Shown here: piece by piece, positions 1 through 9,214 of the stretch
How positions within the stretch are numbered: position 1 is the first letter of the stretch
Layout: every line of letters begins with the position of its first letter
From: Pacificimonas pallii
Lineage (GTDB): Bacteria; Pseudomonadota; Alphaproteobacteria; Sphingomonadales; Sphingomonadaceae
DNA length: 64,000 nucleotides
Direction: 5' to 3'
NCBI RefSeq assembly: GCF_019204005.1
Contig: NZ_JAGSPA010000001.1
Coordinates: 930,001 to 994,000 of the forward strand
Notes under the pieces: generated by a model
The model's input: only the letters and a program-made list of their open reading frames with translations
The model's database searches: none
What the model was told of the DNA's origin: nothing
Translations under genes and position numbers: made by a program

Positions 1-152
1 TCGCCGACCAGCACGCGAATACGATTCTTGCGCATCTTGCCCGCCGTATGACCCAGCACTTCATGGCCGTTTTCGAGCGTGACACGGAACATAGCATTCG
101 GAAGGAGCTCCGTAATCTTGCCGTTCATCTCGATGAGTTCTTCTTTGGCCAA
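1..152 (-). CDS. infA: Translation initiation factor IF-1, 5' part (partial)
   Basis: IF-1 binds the ribosomal A site during initiation with IF-2 and IF-3. The visible 50 codons begin (M)[18 protein letters not shown] and continue through [22 protein letters not shown] and IRVLVGDE, the S1/OB-fold core of IF-1. The C-terminal third lies beyond the left edge. The start is a TTG codon at 152-150: it reproduces the universal MAKE N-terminus and is preceded by an AAGAGGA Shine-Dalgarno sequence 7-8 bases upstream. The next in-frame ATG would remove conserved residues. Identification is certain; the start is well supported. Confidence 0.96.
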   Translation of the reverse strand, partial: MAKEELIEMNGKITELLPNAMFRVTLENGHEVLGHTAGKMRKNRIRVLVG

Positions 153-228
153 ACCTAATCCTCTTATCCATTTGTGCGCCGCAATCAGCGCGCTCTCCTC
201 TAGCAAATGGGGGCGGAAGGCAAGATTT

Positions 229-1287
229 TCAATTTTTGGGCGATGCCGCGTGTCGCCACTCGATCTCGGTGCCATGCGGGTGGGTGAGGCCGAGGAGGCG
301 CTTTTCGCCTGCGGGCCACAGCGTCAGGTCGACGTGCATGGGTTTGCCGACCTCGGCCATCTCGTAGGACAACCAGGCGAGCGGGGCGTCCGCCGGGGCG
401 GTGTTGCCGATCCGCGTCATGTGGTCATGGATGCGGCGCTGCGAGTCGGCGGGGAAATATTGCAGGGCAACGCTGTGCATCAGGACGGTGACGGTACCGG
501 GGGCCGGGTGCAGGTGTCGCTCCGTCCAGGCGGCGGCGTCGCCCCTGTCGATCGGGGGCGGATCCGCGGCGGCGCGGGCCAGGGCGGCCTCAAGGCGGGT
601 GACGCGTTCCTGCTGATCAGGCCAGACATAGGCCATGAGGGCGGCGCGCGTGGCCTCGTCGGTGACGTCGAGCGGGTTGAGGTCGACCCCGCGGCGTTCG
701 GTGATGCGGACCTCGGCAGCGGGGGGCTGCATCCCCCGCCATATGGGCCTGATCCGGACGGCGGAGCTGCGATTTCCCATCTTCAGCCCGCCAAAATCAT
801 AGGCATAGTCGTCGAGACGCAGGTTGAGGCCCGCGCTTGCGCCCACTTCGAACAGGCGAATGGTGAGGCCGGTTTCGGCTGCGATGGTCATCAGGCCCGG
901 CATGAGCGCGCCCGAACGCCCGACTTCGTTCGTCTGCGGCGCGCTGCCGAGCCAGGGCAGGAGGTCCGCATCCACGCTGGCAATCGCAGCCTTCAACGCC
1001 GCGGCGAGCTGGTCGCGGCCAGGCATTGCCGCGGGCGGATATAACGCGTCAAGCTGCGGCAGCCTGCCGGCGCGGCGGACGGCGTTGAGGGCGCCGGTGA
1101 CACGCATGACGAGGGCGTCCTTCGTGGCGTGCGCCTCGTCCCCGGGCCATTCGCGGATGCGGCGGGAGAAATCCGCATCGCCCGTCAAGGCGCCAGGCAG
1201 GGCATCGCAAAGAAGGGCCATGAACGGCGCGCCCATCGTCTCGCACCAGCGGGCCTGTTCATGGAAGATCGTTCGCCAGTCGGTCAT
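229..1287 (-). CDS. DUF2332 family protein
   Basis: A 352-residue cytoplasmic protein of the DUF2332 family (PF10094), whose biochemical role is not established. The family signature is clear: QTNEVGRS near residues 118-125 and the glycine-rich [11 protein letters not shown] near 146-156, which resembles a nucleotide or SAM-binding loop, followed by an aspartate/tyrosine-rich DDYAYDFG segment. Length is normal for the family. There is no signal peptide or membrane segment. It lies alone between infA and a phasin-like gene on the same strand. No function beyond the family name can be inferred. Confidence 0.85.
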   Translation of the reverse strand: MTDWRTIFHEQARWCETMGAPFMALLCDALPGALTGDADFSRRIREWPGDEAHATKDALVMRVTGALNAVRRAGRLPQLDALYPPAAMPGRDQLAAALKAAIASVDADLLPWLGSAPQTNEVGRSGALMPGLMTIAAETGLTIRLFEVGASAGLNLRLDDYAYDFGGLKMGNRSSAVRIRPIWRGMQPPAAEVRITERRGVDLNPLDVTDEATRAALMAYVWPDQQERVTRLEAALARAAADPPPIDRGDAAAWTERHLHPAPGTVTVLMHSVALQYFPADSQRRIHDHMTRIGNTAPADAPLAWLSYEMAEVGKPMHVDLTLWPAGEKRLLGLTHPHGTEIEWRHAASPKN

Positions 1288-1420
1288 GCGGAACCGCCTG
1301 GATTTGCCTCATTTCCGTGCATAGCCGAATGCGGATACCGATACCGATACCGAAATGCCCTGCGGGCAGCACGGTGCCTCCGCATTCGCGGGGGTGACAT
1401 GTGGCGGCGGCCCCCTCCGC

Positions 1421-1750
1421 TCAACCGCGCCTCAGGCGTTTCGCGTTGGCGGTCGCGGTCGCGTGCACGGGCTTCAGCAGGCGCGCGGCGGCGTCCATGG
1501 GGGAACTGGCCTTGCCCATGTCGGCAAATCCCTTGCCAAAGGCCTGCATCTTTTCCGGGATCATGCGGCCGATTTCGGTCATATCGGCATTTACGGGATT
1601 TTCCGCGGCACCGTAGAGAATATTCGCCCGTTTCGTCAGCACATAGGCGCTCGCCGCCATGGTTTCGCCCCACATCAGCGAGATGTTCATCGCCTGCGTC
1701 AGGTTGTCAAATGGTGAGAAGGCCCGCGCCTTCCTGCTGTTCTTTTTCAC
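1421..1750 (-). CDS. Small phasin-like protein
   Basis: A 109-residue protein, probably of the phasin type that coats polyhydroxyalkanoate granules. What is seen: an N-terminal basic stretch (KKNSRKAR), then a mostly helical body with WGETMAASAYVL and MIPEKMQAFGKGFADMGKA, the E..RM.PEK..AF pattern of phasins, and a basic C-terminus (NAKRLRRG). The GTG start at 1750 is preceded by AGGGG ten bases upstream; an in-frame ATG (MNISLMW) further in is the alternative. It is divergent from hisG with about 70 bp between them. The phasin assignment is tentative; a generic small helical protein is the other possibility. Confidence 0.5.
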   Translation of the reverse strand: MKKNSRKARAFSPFDNLTQAMNISLMWGETMAASAYVLTKRANILYGAAENPVNADMTEIGRMIPEKMQAFGKGFADMGKASSPMDAAARLLKPVHATATANAKRLRRG

Positions 1751-1823
1751 GTTCGGTGAACCCCTGCTTGCGGCATAATTGCCCCTCGCTATAGCAGCGG
1801 ACTTAAGATGAAGCGAACCTGTC

Positions 1824-2477
1824 ATGACTGATACATTGATCTTTGCCATCCCCAAGGGGCGTATCCTCAAGGAAGCGCTGCCGCTGCTCGCCAGGGCGGG
1901 CATCGAGCCCGATGCCGATTTTCACGATCCGGCGAGCCGCGCGCTGCAGTTCGGCACGAACGTGCCCGGGCTGTCGCTGATCCGTGTGCGTGCCTTCGAT
2001 GCGGCGACATTCGTGGCGCATGGCGCAGCGGATTTCGGTATTGTCGGCTCCGACGTGATCGACGAATTCGGCTATGAAGCGCTCTATGCGCCCGTGGATC
2101 TGAAGATTGGCGGCTGCCGCCTGTCGGTGGCGGAGCCCAAGGCGCTGGCCGAGGATGACGATCCGCGCAGCTGGAGCCATGTGCGCGTCGCCACCAAATA
2201 TCCGAACATCACCAGCCGCCACTTTGCCGCGCGGGGCGTGCAGGCGGAATGCGTGAAGCTGAACGGCGCGATGGAGCTGGCGCCGAGGCTGGGCCTGACC
2301 AACCGTATCGTCGATCTGGTGTCATCGGGTCAGACGCTGAAGGAAAACGGCCTGGTCGAGGTGGAGGTCATCGCCGACGTCTCCTCCCGCCTGATCGTCA
2401 GCCGCCCATCCTTCAAGCGGAAGGCCGAGGTCATGACCGACTGGCTGGCGCGGTTCCGCGAGGCGGTCGATGCTTAG
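1824..2477 (+). CDS. hisG: ATP phosphoribosyltransferase, short form
   Basis: First enzyme of histidine synthesis, condensing ATP with PRPP. At 217 residues it is the short HisG type without the C-terminal histidine-binding domain; such enzymes act with the HisRS-like regulatory subunit HisZ, which is not in this window. Seen: IPKGRI at the N-terminus, [12 protein letters not shown] in the middle, and the PRPP-binding segment [14 protein letters not shown] at residues 164-177. The stop overlaps the hisD start by 8 bases, so translation is probably coupled. Confidence 0.96.
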   Translation: MTDTLIFAIPKGRILKEALPLLARAGIEPDADFHDPASRALQFGTNVPGLSLIRVRAFDAATFVAHGAADFGIVGSDVIDEFGYEALYAPVDLKIGGCRLSVAEPKALAEDDDPRSWSHVRVATKYPNITSRHFAARGVQAECVKLNGAMELAPRLGLTNRIVDLVSSGQTLKENGLVEVEVIADVSSRLIVSRPSFKRKAEVMTDWLARFREAVDA

Positions 2478-3753
2478 GCTCGACGCGTCGGCAAGCGGTT
2501 TTGCCGAACGGTTCAGCACGCTTGTCGAGGCGGGGCGTGAGGCCGATACCGATGTGTCGGATGCGGTGCGGGGCATCCTGCAACGGGTACGGACGGACGG
2601 CGATGCGGCGCTGCTGTCTCTGACCCGGAAATTCGACCGGATCGATGTGGCGGCAGATGGTCTTGCGATTACGCAGGCCGAAATGGATGCGGCGTGCGCG
2701 GAGGTCGCCCCGGACCTGATGGCGGCGCTGGAACTGGCGGCGGCGCGCATCCGGATATTTCACGAGGCGCAGCGGCCCGCCGGACACGAGCAGGTCGATA
2801 CGGACGGCAATCGCACGGGCTGGCGGTACACCGCGGTCGATGCGGCGGGGGTCTATATTCCGGGCGGACGGGCGACCTACCCCTCGTCGGTCCTGATGAA
2901 CGCGATTCCGGCGAAGGTGGCGGGTGTGGAGCGCCTGGTCATGGTGACGCCGACGCCGGATGGCCGCATGAACCCGCTGGTGCTGGCGGCGGCGCGGCTG
3001 GCGGGTGTTGACGAGATTTACCGCGTGGGCGGGGCGCAGGCCGTGGCCGCGCTCGCCTATGGCACTGAAACGATCGCGCCTGTGGACGTCATTACAGGTC
3101 CCGGCAATGCGTATGTGGCAGAGGCGAAGCGGCAGCTTTATGGCCGCGTCGGCATCGACATGGTGGCCGGGCCATCGGAAATCCTCGTCGTGGCCGATAA
3201 GGGCGCCGATGCCGACATTCTGGCCGCCGACCTCCTCAGTCAGGCGGAGCATGATCCGGTCGCGCAGGCCATCCTGATCACGGATTCGGCTGAACTGGCG
3301 GATGCCGTCGCAGCGGCGGTGCCGCGCGCGCTTGCGCATATTTCGACAAAGGCGGTGGCGGCGGAAAGCTGGGACGCGCACGGCGCCATCATCACCGTGG
3401 CGGCGCTGGGCGATGCCGTGCCGCTGATCGATGCGCTGGCGCCGGAACATCTGGCGCTGGCCGTGGCCGATCCAGAGACGCTGTTTCAACGCGTGCGGCA
3501 CGCGGGCAGCGTCTTCATGGGCTATATGACACCCGAGGCGATTGGCGATTATGTGGCGGGGCCGAACCACACGCTGCCAACCGGGCGGCGGGCGCGGTTT
3601 TCCAGCGGGCTTGGCGTTGCGGATTTCATGAAGCGGACGACGTTTCTGGCCTGTTCCGATGCCGGATTTGCCGCCATCGGGCCTGCCGCGGCGACCCTGG
3701 CGGAGGCCGAGGGATTGCCCGCGCACGCGCTGTCGGTCACGCGGCGGTTTTGA
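2470..3753 (+). CDS. hisD: Histidinol dehydrogenase
   Basis: Zinc enzyme oxidising L-histidinol to histidine in two NAD-dependent steps. The 427-residue protein has [54 protein letters not shown] and QAEHDP. The general-base pair in APEHLAL falls at Glu326/His327, the same positions as in the E. coli enzyme. It overlaps the end of hisG. The next hisD-strand operon member often seen in relatives is absent here: the following gene is on the other strand, after a hairpin. Confidence 0.97.
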   Translation: MLRLDASASGFAERFSTLVEAGREADTDVSDAVRGILQRVRTDGDAALLSLTRKFDRIDVAADGLAITQAEMDAACAEVAPDLMAALELAAARIRIFHEAQRPAGHEQVDTDGNRTGWRYTAVDAAGVYIPGGRATYPSSVLMNAIPAKVAGVERLVMVTPTPDGRMNPLVLAAARLAGVDEIYRVGGAQAVAALAYGTETIAPVDVITGPGNAYVAEAKRQLYGRVGIDMVAGPSEILVVADKGADADILAADLLSQAEHDPVAQAILITDSAELADAVAAAVPRALAHISTKAVAAESWDAHGAIITVAALGDAVPLIDALAPEHLALAVADPETLFQRVRHAGSVFMGYMTPEAIGDYVAGPNHTLPTGRRARFSSGLGVADFMKRTTFLACSDAGFAAIGPAAATLAEAEGLPAHALSVTRRF

Positions 3754-3834
3754 GGTTGGGGGGGTGTACCCCCGATTCCGTCACCCCGGCGTCGGCAGGT
3801 ATGACGTGAATATTTGAGTGCAATTCGCCAATCG

Positions 3835-3864
3835 GATCATCCTTCGGCTGCGCTTAGGATGATC
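3835..3864. repeat. Hairpin after hisD (CATCC-type repeat)
   Basis: A perfect 9-bp inverted repeat, GATCATCCT at 3835-3843 and AGGATGATC at 3856-3864, with a 12-base loop. It sits between the convergent hisD and Atm1 genes. It shares the ATCATCC core with the dispersed repeats at 9096, 39334 and 57063. There is no clear T-run, so terminator function is only possible. Confidence 0.6.
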
Positions 3865-3890
3865 GGGTTACGGGTGAGGTGTTTCCGCCG

Positions 3891-5699
3891 TCACACCTTC
3901 GCCCCGCTGTCATCGACGATATCGCCCTCCGTCTGCTGACGCGCCCACATGTCGGCGTAGATCCCAGCCTGCGCCAGTAGCGCGGCATGCGTGCCGCGTT
4001 CGACGATCTCGCCATCGGCCATGACGAGGATTTCGTCGGCGTCGGTGATCGTTGACAGCCGGTGCGCGATGGTCAGCGTCGTACGGCCCTGCTGCGCCGC
4101 GCGCAGGCTGTCCTGAATCGCACCCTCGGTATGGCTGTCGAGCGCGCTGGTCGCCTCGTCCAGAATCAGGATGGGCGGGTCCTTCAGGATGGTGCGGGCG
4201 ATGGCGACGCGCTGCTTCTCGCCGCCTGACAGTTTCAGGCCGCGCTCGCCGACGATGGTGTCATAGCCCTTGGGCAGGCTCGTGATGAAATCGTGGATTT
4301 GCGCGGCGCGGGCGGCCGCCTCGATTTCCGCTGCGCTCGCCCCCTCGCGGCCATAGCCGATATTGTAGCCGACGGTGTCGTTGAACAGCACGGTGTCCTG
4401 CGGCACGATGCCGATGGCCGCGCGCAGCGATCCCTGCGTGACGGCGCCAATGTCCTGCCCGTCGATCGTGACCCGGCCGCTTTCAATGTCGTAGAAGCGA
4501 TAGAGGATGCGGCTGAGCGTTGATTTGCCCGCCCCCGACTGACCGACGACGGCGACCGTCGCGCCGGCAGGGACGGAAAAGCTGATGCCGCGCAGGATCG
4601 CGCGATCCGCCTCGTAGCGGAAATGGACATCCTCGAAAGCCACCGCGCCGCCATTCACGCTGAGCGGAGCGGCTCCCGGCGGATCGGCGATCTCGGCCCG
4701 CGTGTCGATCAGGCGGAACATCTCCTCCATATCGACAAGGCCCTGCTTGATCGAGCGATAGACCCAGCCAAGCGCGTCGAGCGGGCGGAAAAGCTGCATA
4801 AGGAGCGTATTGACCAGGACCAGATCACCGACCGTCATCCTGCCCTGGCTCCAGTTCCAGATTGTATAGGCCATCGCGCCCGCCATGGTCAGATTGGTGA
4901 TGAGCGCCTGACCGATGTTCAGCGCGGAAAGGGACGTCTCGTTCTTGACCGCGCTGTCGCGATATTTCGACGCCGCGCGGTCGTAATTGCGCGTTTCGCG
5001 TTCCTCAGCGTTGAAATATTTGACGGTTTCGTAGTTGAGGAGGCTGTCCACGGCGCGCTGGGCGGTGGCGTTGTCGTCCTCGACCATCTGACGGCGCAGC
5101 TGCTGCCGCCATTCGGTGATGCGCCATGTGAACAGGATGTAGCTGGCGACGGCGACCAGCATGGCGAGCACGGCGAGCGGGCCAAGCTTTATCCAGAAAA
5201 TACCGCACACCACCGCCAGTTCAAGGAAGGTGGGAACGATATTGAACAGCAGGAAATAGAGCATGGAATCGATGCTCTTCGTCCCGCGCTCGATGATCCG
5301 GGTCAGCGCGCCGGTGCGCCGCTCCAGATGAAAGCGCAGGCTGAGCCTGTGCATGTGCCGGAAGACGTCGATGGCGAAATTCGTGACGGCCGCCTGCCCC
5401 ACGCTTTCGAAAATCGCGTTGCGGGCATTGTCGAACAGGGTCGCACCGAAACGTGCGCCGGAATATGCGACGACCATCGAGACAGCGACCCACAGCGCGC
5501 TTTCACCCGCGCCGACGGCGCCCGCCTCGCCGCTCATCGCGTCGATGGCGGCCTTATAGGCGAACGGCATGGCAAGGATGACGGCTTTCGATGCCAGCAC
5601 CATGAAAAGCGCGCCGCCAATCCGCCATTTCAGGTCGGTTCGGCCTTCAGGCCACAAATAAGGGAGGAAGCGGAGCAGAAGCCGCCGTTCGGATGCCAT
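3891..5699 (-). CDS. Atm1/ABCB7-type ABC exporter
   Basis: Half-size ABC exporter (602 residues) that works as a homodimer in the inner membrane. Members of the Atm1/ABCB7/HMT1 group move glutathione-linked compounds, including metal-glutathione adducts. The transmembrane domain occupies roughly residues 25-320 and carries the family segments MPFAYKAAIDAM, RRTGALTRIIERGTKSID and LNYETVKYFNAEE. The nucleotide-binding domain has Walker A GQSGAGKS (386-393), signature LSGGEKQR (490-497) and Walker B ILILDE (510-515). From memory, the sequence is close to the structurally characterised Novosphingobium aromaticivorans Atm1 throughout. The gene stands alone. Confidence 0.93.
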   Translation of the reverse strand: MASERRLLLRFLPYLWPEGRTDLKWRIGGALFMVLASKAVILAMPFAYKAAIDAMSGEAGAVGAGESALWVAVSMVVAYSGARFGATLFDNARNAIFESVGQAAVTNFAIDVFRHMHRLSLRFHLERRTGALTRIIERGTKSIDSMLYFLLFNIVPTFLELAVVCGIFWIKLGPLAVLAMLVAVASYILFTWRITEWRQQLRRQMVEDDNATAQRAVDSLLNYETVKYFNAEERETRNYDRAASKYRDSAVKNETSLSALNIGQALITNLTMAGAMAYTIWNWSQGRMTVGDLVLVNTLLMQLFRPLDALGWVYRSIKQGLVDMEEMFRLIDTRAEIADPPGAAPLSVNGGAVAFEDVHFRYEADRAILRGISFSVPAGATVAVVGQSGAGKSTLSRILYRFYDIESGRVTIDGQDIGAVTQGSLRAAIGIVPQDTVLFNDTVGYNIGYGREGASAAEIEAAARAAQIHDFITSLPKGYDTIVGERGLKLSGGEKQRVAIARTILKDPPILILDEATSALDSHTEGAIQDSLRAAQQGRTTLTIAHRLSTITDADEILVMADGEIVERGTHAALLAQAGIYADMWARQQTEGDIVDDSGAKV

Positions 5700-5820
5700 G
5701 AATATTCATATGGGGATAAATGGTTACCATCGCCAGAGACACGAACGCCGCGTGACGAAGCTCACGCTTAGACGGAACCTGGAACGCCTATGCCCGTTGT
5801 GTAGCCGGAAGGACGATGCG

Positions 5821-6054
5821 ATGCAGGAAGTATTTGTAGCCATGGCAATATTGGGGTGCGGCCATACGGCCGGCACCTGCGAAACCGTCAGCATCGTCGA
5901 CGCGAATTTCGGAAGCGTGGATGCGTGCCATGCTGCCGCTCCGGGTGTTCTGCGCAAGCTTACCGATATTGACTTCCCCGTCGTCACCATTGAATGCGAT
6001 GGCCGCGAAAAGCTGGCCAAGCGCGCCAAGGCGCAGAACAAGGCACTCGGCTAG
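5821..6054 (+). CDS. Small conserved sphingomonad protein of unknown function
   Basis: A 77-residue protein beginning MQEVFVAMAILGCG, with four cysteines in the first 45 residues and an ending rich in lysine (KLAKRAKAQNKALG). The ATG at 5821 is preceded by GGAAGGA with ideal spacing; earlier in-frame ATGs from 5698 lie in the 5' region of the divergent Atm1 gene and lack a ribosome site. I recall similar short proteins in sphingomonads but no assigned function. No signal peptide cleavage site is convincing. It could be a small redox or metal-binding protein, but that is a guess. Confidence 0.7.
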   Translation: MQEVFVAMAILGCGHTAGTCETVSIVDANFGSVDACHAAAPGVLRKLTDIDFPVVTIECDGREKLAKRAKAQNKALG

Positions 6055-6095
6055 CATCGGCGGCGAGCGCACCGGCTCGCCCCCCGATATTCACG

Positions 6096-7550
6096 TCATG
6101 CGGCGGCCTGTTGCCGCGGCTGGTAGCCAAGAACGGCCTTCGTCTCCAGAAATTCGCCGAACGCATGGTCGCCCCATTCGCGGCCATTGCCCGACATCTT
6201 ATAGCCCCCGAACGGCGCCATGAAGTCGATATCGGCACCGTTGATGTTGACCTGGCCTGCGCGTAGTTTCGACGCCACCTCGCGCACCTTTTCCATGTCT
6301 GTCCCCTGCACATAGGCTGCGAGGCCGTATTCGGTGTCATTGCCTTCATCGATGGCCTGGTCGAGATTATCATAGCCAAGGATCGAGACGACCGGCCCGA
6401 AAATCTCTTCCTTCGCGATGGCCATTTCATTGTTCACGTTCGCGAATATTGTCGGCTTCACATAATATCCCTTTTCGAGGCCGTCGGGACGGCCGACGCC
6501 GCCGGTGATGAGTTCAGCGCCCTCGTCAATGCCCTTCTGAATCAGGTCCTGAATCTTGTCGAACTGGGTTTCGGAAACGACGGGTCCCATCTTGGCATTG
6601 CCATTGGGGTCGCCCGGTGCCCAGCCTTCCGCCGTGGCCCTGGCGACCCCGATCGCCTCGTCCATGCGGGCGGCGGGGACGAACATGCGGGTCGGCGCAT
6701 TGCACGACTGGCCGCTGTTCATCATCACGCCTGACACACCGCGCGATACCGCATCGGCGAAGCCGTCATCGTCGAGGAGGATGTTGGGCGATTTCCCGCC
6801 GAGTTCCTGGTGCACGCGCTTGACCGTGGGTGCCGCATCCCTGGCAACGGCGATGCCCGCGCGGGTGGAACCGGTGAAGCTGACCATGTCGACGTCGGGA
6901 TGCTTCGAAATCGCGCTGCCGACGGTGGGCCCGTCGCCATTGACGAGGTTGAAGACACCCTTGGGCACGCCCGCCGCGTGCAGGATCTCCGCCAGCAGAT
7001 AGCCGGAGAAAGGCGCGATTTCGGATGGCTTCAGCACCATTGTGCAGCCGGTCGCCAGCGCCGGCGCGATCTTGCACGCCATCTGGTTCACCGGCCAGTT
7101 CCACGGTGTGATGAAGCCGCAGACGCCAATCGGCTCCCTGACGATCGCGGTGGTGCCCCGTTCCTCATGGAAATTATAACCCTTCAGGACTTCCATCGCA
7201 GTGTTGAAATGCGCCATGCCGAGCGCGGCCTGCGCGCTGGAGGACAGCCATGCGGGCGCCCCCATTTCCTCCGTGATGGCGGCGGCCATTTCGTCCTGCC
7301 GCTTTTGATATTCACCCATGATCGCGCCCAGAAGCGCGATGCGGTCTTCGCGGCTGGTGCGCGAAAAGGTCGTGAAGGCTGCCTTTGCCGCGGCGACAGC
7401 GGCATCGACATCGGCGGCGGTGCCCATGGCGATCCGGCCCGCGGGTTCTTCTGTCGCCGGATTGATCACATCGGCTGAGCCTGCGCCCGGCGCCGGGTCC
7501 ACCCACGCACCGTCAATGTAGAATTTCATATAGTCGCGCATATCGCTCAT
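6096..7550 (-). CDS. NAD(P)-dependent aldehyde dehydrogenase
   Basis: A 484-residue member of the ALDH superfamily, oxidising an aldehyde to the acid. Seen in order: PWNWPVNQ (cofactor contact), KPSEIAPFSG, FTGSTRAG (NAD-binding), catalytic Glu in HQELGGKSPN, and catalytic Cys in NSGQSCNAPTR near residue 284. EEIFGPVVSI and the C-terminal PFGGYKMSGNGRE are also intact. Length and motifs are those of an active enzyme. The substrate cannot be deduced: it is not next to a pathway gene. A short upstream gap separates it from the secreted M20 enzyme gene. Confidence 0.92.
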   Translation of the reverse strand: MSDMRDYMKFYIDGAWVDPAPGAGSADVINPATEEPAGRIAMGTAADVDAAVAAAKAAFTTFSRTSREDRIALLGAIMGEYQKRQDEMAAAITEEMGAPAWLSSSAQAALGMAHFNTAMEVLKGYNFHEERGTTAIVREPIGVCGFITPWNWPVNQMACKIAPALATGCTMVLKPSEIAPFSGYLLAEILHAAGVPKGVFNLVNGDGPTVGSAISKHPDVDMVSFTGSTRAGIAVARDAAPTVKRVHQELGGKSPNILLDDDGFADAVSRGVSGVMMNSGQSCNAPTRMFVPAARMDEAIGVARATAEGWAPGDPNGNAKMGPVVSETQFDKIQDLIQKGIDEGAELITGGVGRPDGLEKGYYVKPTIFANVNNEMAIAKEEIFGPVVSILGYDNLDQAIDEGNDTEYGLAAYVQGTDMEKVREVASKLRAGQVNINGADIDFMAPFGGYKMSGNGREWGDHAFGEFLETKAVLGYQPRQQAAA

Positions 7551-7651
7551 TCCTCGTCATGTGATGTGGCTGTCTCTGACTGGACAATATAGCGCGCGCG
7601 GCATTCCCGCGCCTCTCAATAAAGGAGGCGCGGACGCGGCAAGGCGGATTG

Positions 7652-8968
7652 TCAGCTTCCTGCGAAAAGGCTGAGCGCCGCGGCGGTCATCGCCTCGACG
7701 CCCGTCGTGATCGTGGGCGCGGGGTCCGGTGCCCATTTCGACGAATGCAGCGAAGGCAATTTTGTCATGTCGCCGCCCGCGGCTTCGATGGCCTCCGCGC
7801 GTGCGCCGCCGACCCAGAATAGCGTGCTTTCGACATTGCGGTCGGCGCGGTGGTAGCGGCTGAAATCCTCGCCGCCCATGACCGGCGTCGCGCGGATGAC
7901 GCGGTCTTCGCCGAAGCGGGCGCGGAACAGGTCTTCCAGCGCTTCGGTCTGCTCGATCGTGTTGAAGGTGGCGGGGGTATAGATGTCCTCCCAGCTGACA
8001 TCGGGCATCTTGTCCTCCGGAATACCCGCGGCCTGCGCCTCGGCGGCGGCGATGCGCCGGATACCGGTCAGCAGATGTTCGCGCACCGCATCCGTATACG
8101 ACCGCACCGTGATCTGCAGTCGCGCTTCATTGGGGATGATGTTGTGCTTGGTACCCGCGTTGAATGCGCCGACCGTGACCACGGCCGGATCCTGCGGATT
8201 GGTTTCGCGCGACACCAGTGTTTGCAGCGATCCCACGATCCGTGCGGCGACCACGATCGGGTCCTTCGTCGTATGCGGATAGGCACCGTGGCCGCCTTCG
8301 CCGTGGACGACAATATCGACGCTGTCGACATTTGCCATGGCAAAGCCCGGCACCATGGCGATCTGTCCGGCAGGCAATTGCGCGGCGTCGTGCAGGGCGA
8401 TGGCGTGGTCAGGCCTTGGGAAGCGTTCATAGAGGCCGTCGTCCAGCATCGCCTTCGCGCCAAGGCCGGTTTCCTCCGCAGGCTGCGCGATCATGACGAG
8501 CGTGCCGGACCATGCGTCCCTGTTGCCAGACAGATAGCGCGCCGTGCCGACCCAGCTCGACATGTGAATATCATGGCCGCAGGCGTGCATGACACCTGAC
8601 GTGCCGCCGGATTTCACGGTGACGGTCCGCTTGCTGGCATAGGGAAGGCCGGTTTCCTCGGTAACGGGCAGGCCGTCCATGTCCGCGCGGATCATGACCG
8701 TCGGTCCGTTGCCATTTGCCATGACGCCGACAACGCCCGTGCCGCCGACCTGTTCGGTCACCCTGAAGCCAAGGGCATTCAGCTCGCTTGCCATGCGGGC
8801 GGCGGTTTCGATTTCCTGTCCCGACACTTCCGGGTTGGCGTGCAGATGTTTGTAGAGGTCGAGCAGATAGGGGGTGTCGGCGGCGACGGCATCGGAGAGT
8901 TCATCGGCGGCGGCCGGGGCGGAAAGAACGGTGCCGATGAGGGCGGCGGCGATGGCGACGTGGCGCAT
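7652..8968 (-). CDS. Secreted M20D-type amidohydrolase/peptidase
   Basis: A 438-residue zinc amidohydrolase of the M20D type (relatives of hippurate and IAA-amino-acid hydrolases), exported by a typical signal peptide (MRHVAIAAALIGTVLSAPAAA, split here only for description). Metal-binding and catalytic segments include ADMDGLPVTEETGLPYAS, HACGHDIHMSSWVG, AEETGLGAKAML and VMGGEDFSRYH. The ATG at 8968 is preceded by AGGGAG six bases upstream, and the signal peptide starts there; a longer in-frame reading from 9037 has no such support. It probably acts in the periplasm on N-acyl amino acids or peptides; the exact substrate is unknown. Confidence 0.9.
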   Translation of the reverse strand: MRHVAIAAALIGTVLSAPAAADELSDAVAADTPYLLDLYKHLHANPEVSGQEIETAARMASELNALGFRVTEQVGGTGVVGVMANGNGPTVMIRADMDGLPVTEETGLPYASKRTVTVKSGGTSGVMHACGHDIHMSSWVGTARYLSGNRDAWSGTLVMIAQPAEETGLGAKAMLDDGLYERFPRPDHAIALHDAAQLPAGQIAMVPGFAMANVDSVDIVVHGEGGHGAYPHTTKDPIVVAARIVGSLQTLVSRETNPQDPAVVTVGAFNAGTKHNIIPNEARLQITVRSYTDAVREHLLTGIRRIAAAEAQAAGIPEDKMPDVSWEDIYTPATFNTIEQTEALEDLFRARFGEDRVIRATPVMGGEDFSRYHRADRNVESTLFWVGGARAEAIEAAGGDMTKLPSLHSSKWAPDPAPTITTGVEAMTAAALSLFAGS

Positions 8969-9037
8969 GTGGGACTCCCTGGGAAACAATTGCGACCTCG
9001 CGCGAACAAGGCCGCCCTGGCCTGACCTTAGGACCAT

Positions 9038-9064
9038 CGTCGCTCCGGCGAAAGCCGGGTGACG
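9038..9064. repeat. GNRA-capped palindromic repeat
   Basis: CGTC (9038-9041) and GACG (9061-9064) enclose CCGGC-GAAA-GCCGG, giving a hairpin with a GAAA tetraloop. It belongs to the GTCATTCCGG/GCCGGGTGAC type of short palindrome scattered in such genomes. It lies in the 246-bp gap upstream of the amidohydrolase, next to a second repeat. Confidence 0.6.
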
Positions 9065-9095
9065 TGATGGGGCGGCGGCAATCCCCCAGATTCAG

Positions 9096-9173
9096 TCCTC
9101 CCGAGCGCAGTCGAGGGACGCCCCCCGACTCACTGCGAAAAGAGAGTGCATCCTTCGAATGCGCTCGGGATGA
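9096..9173. repeat. Intergenic inverted repeat, copy 1 of 3
   Basis: Two imperfect 27-base arms (9096-9122 and 9147-9173, 5 mismatches) separated by 24 bases. The inner sequence CGAGCGCAGTCGAGGGACG is shared with the copies at 39334-39410 and 57063-57139, which have 23-base spacers. The element lies between two minus-strand genes. Confidence 0.8.
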
Positions 9174-9214
9174 TCGAATTCAAATGTGGTCCCAACCAGC
9201 GAAACCGCCCCGTC

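Noticed and set aside
9096..9173. Repeats as a CRISPR array
   Set aside because: The repeats are isolated inverted pairs separated by tens of kilobases, with no regular spacers and no cas genes.
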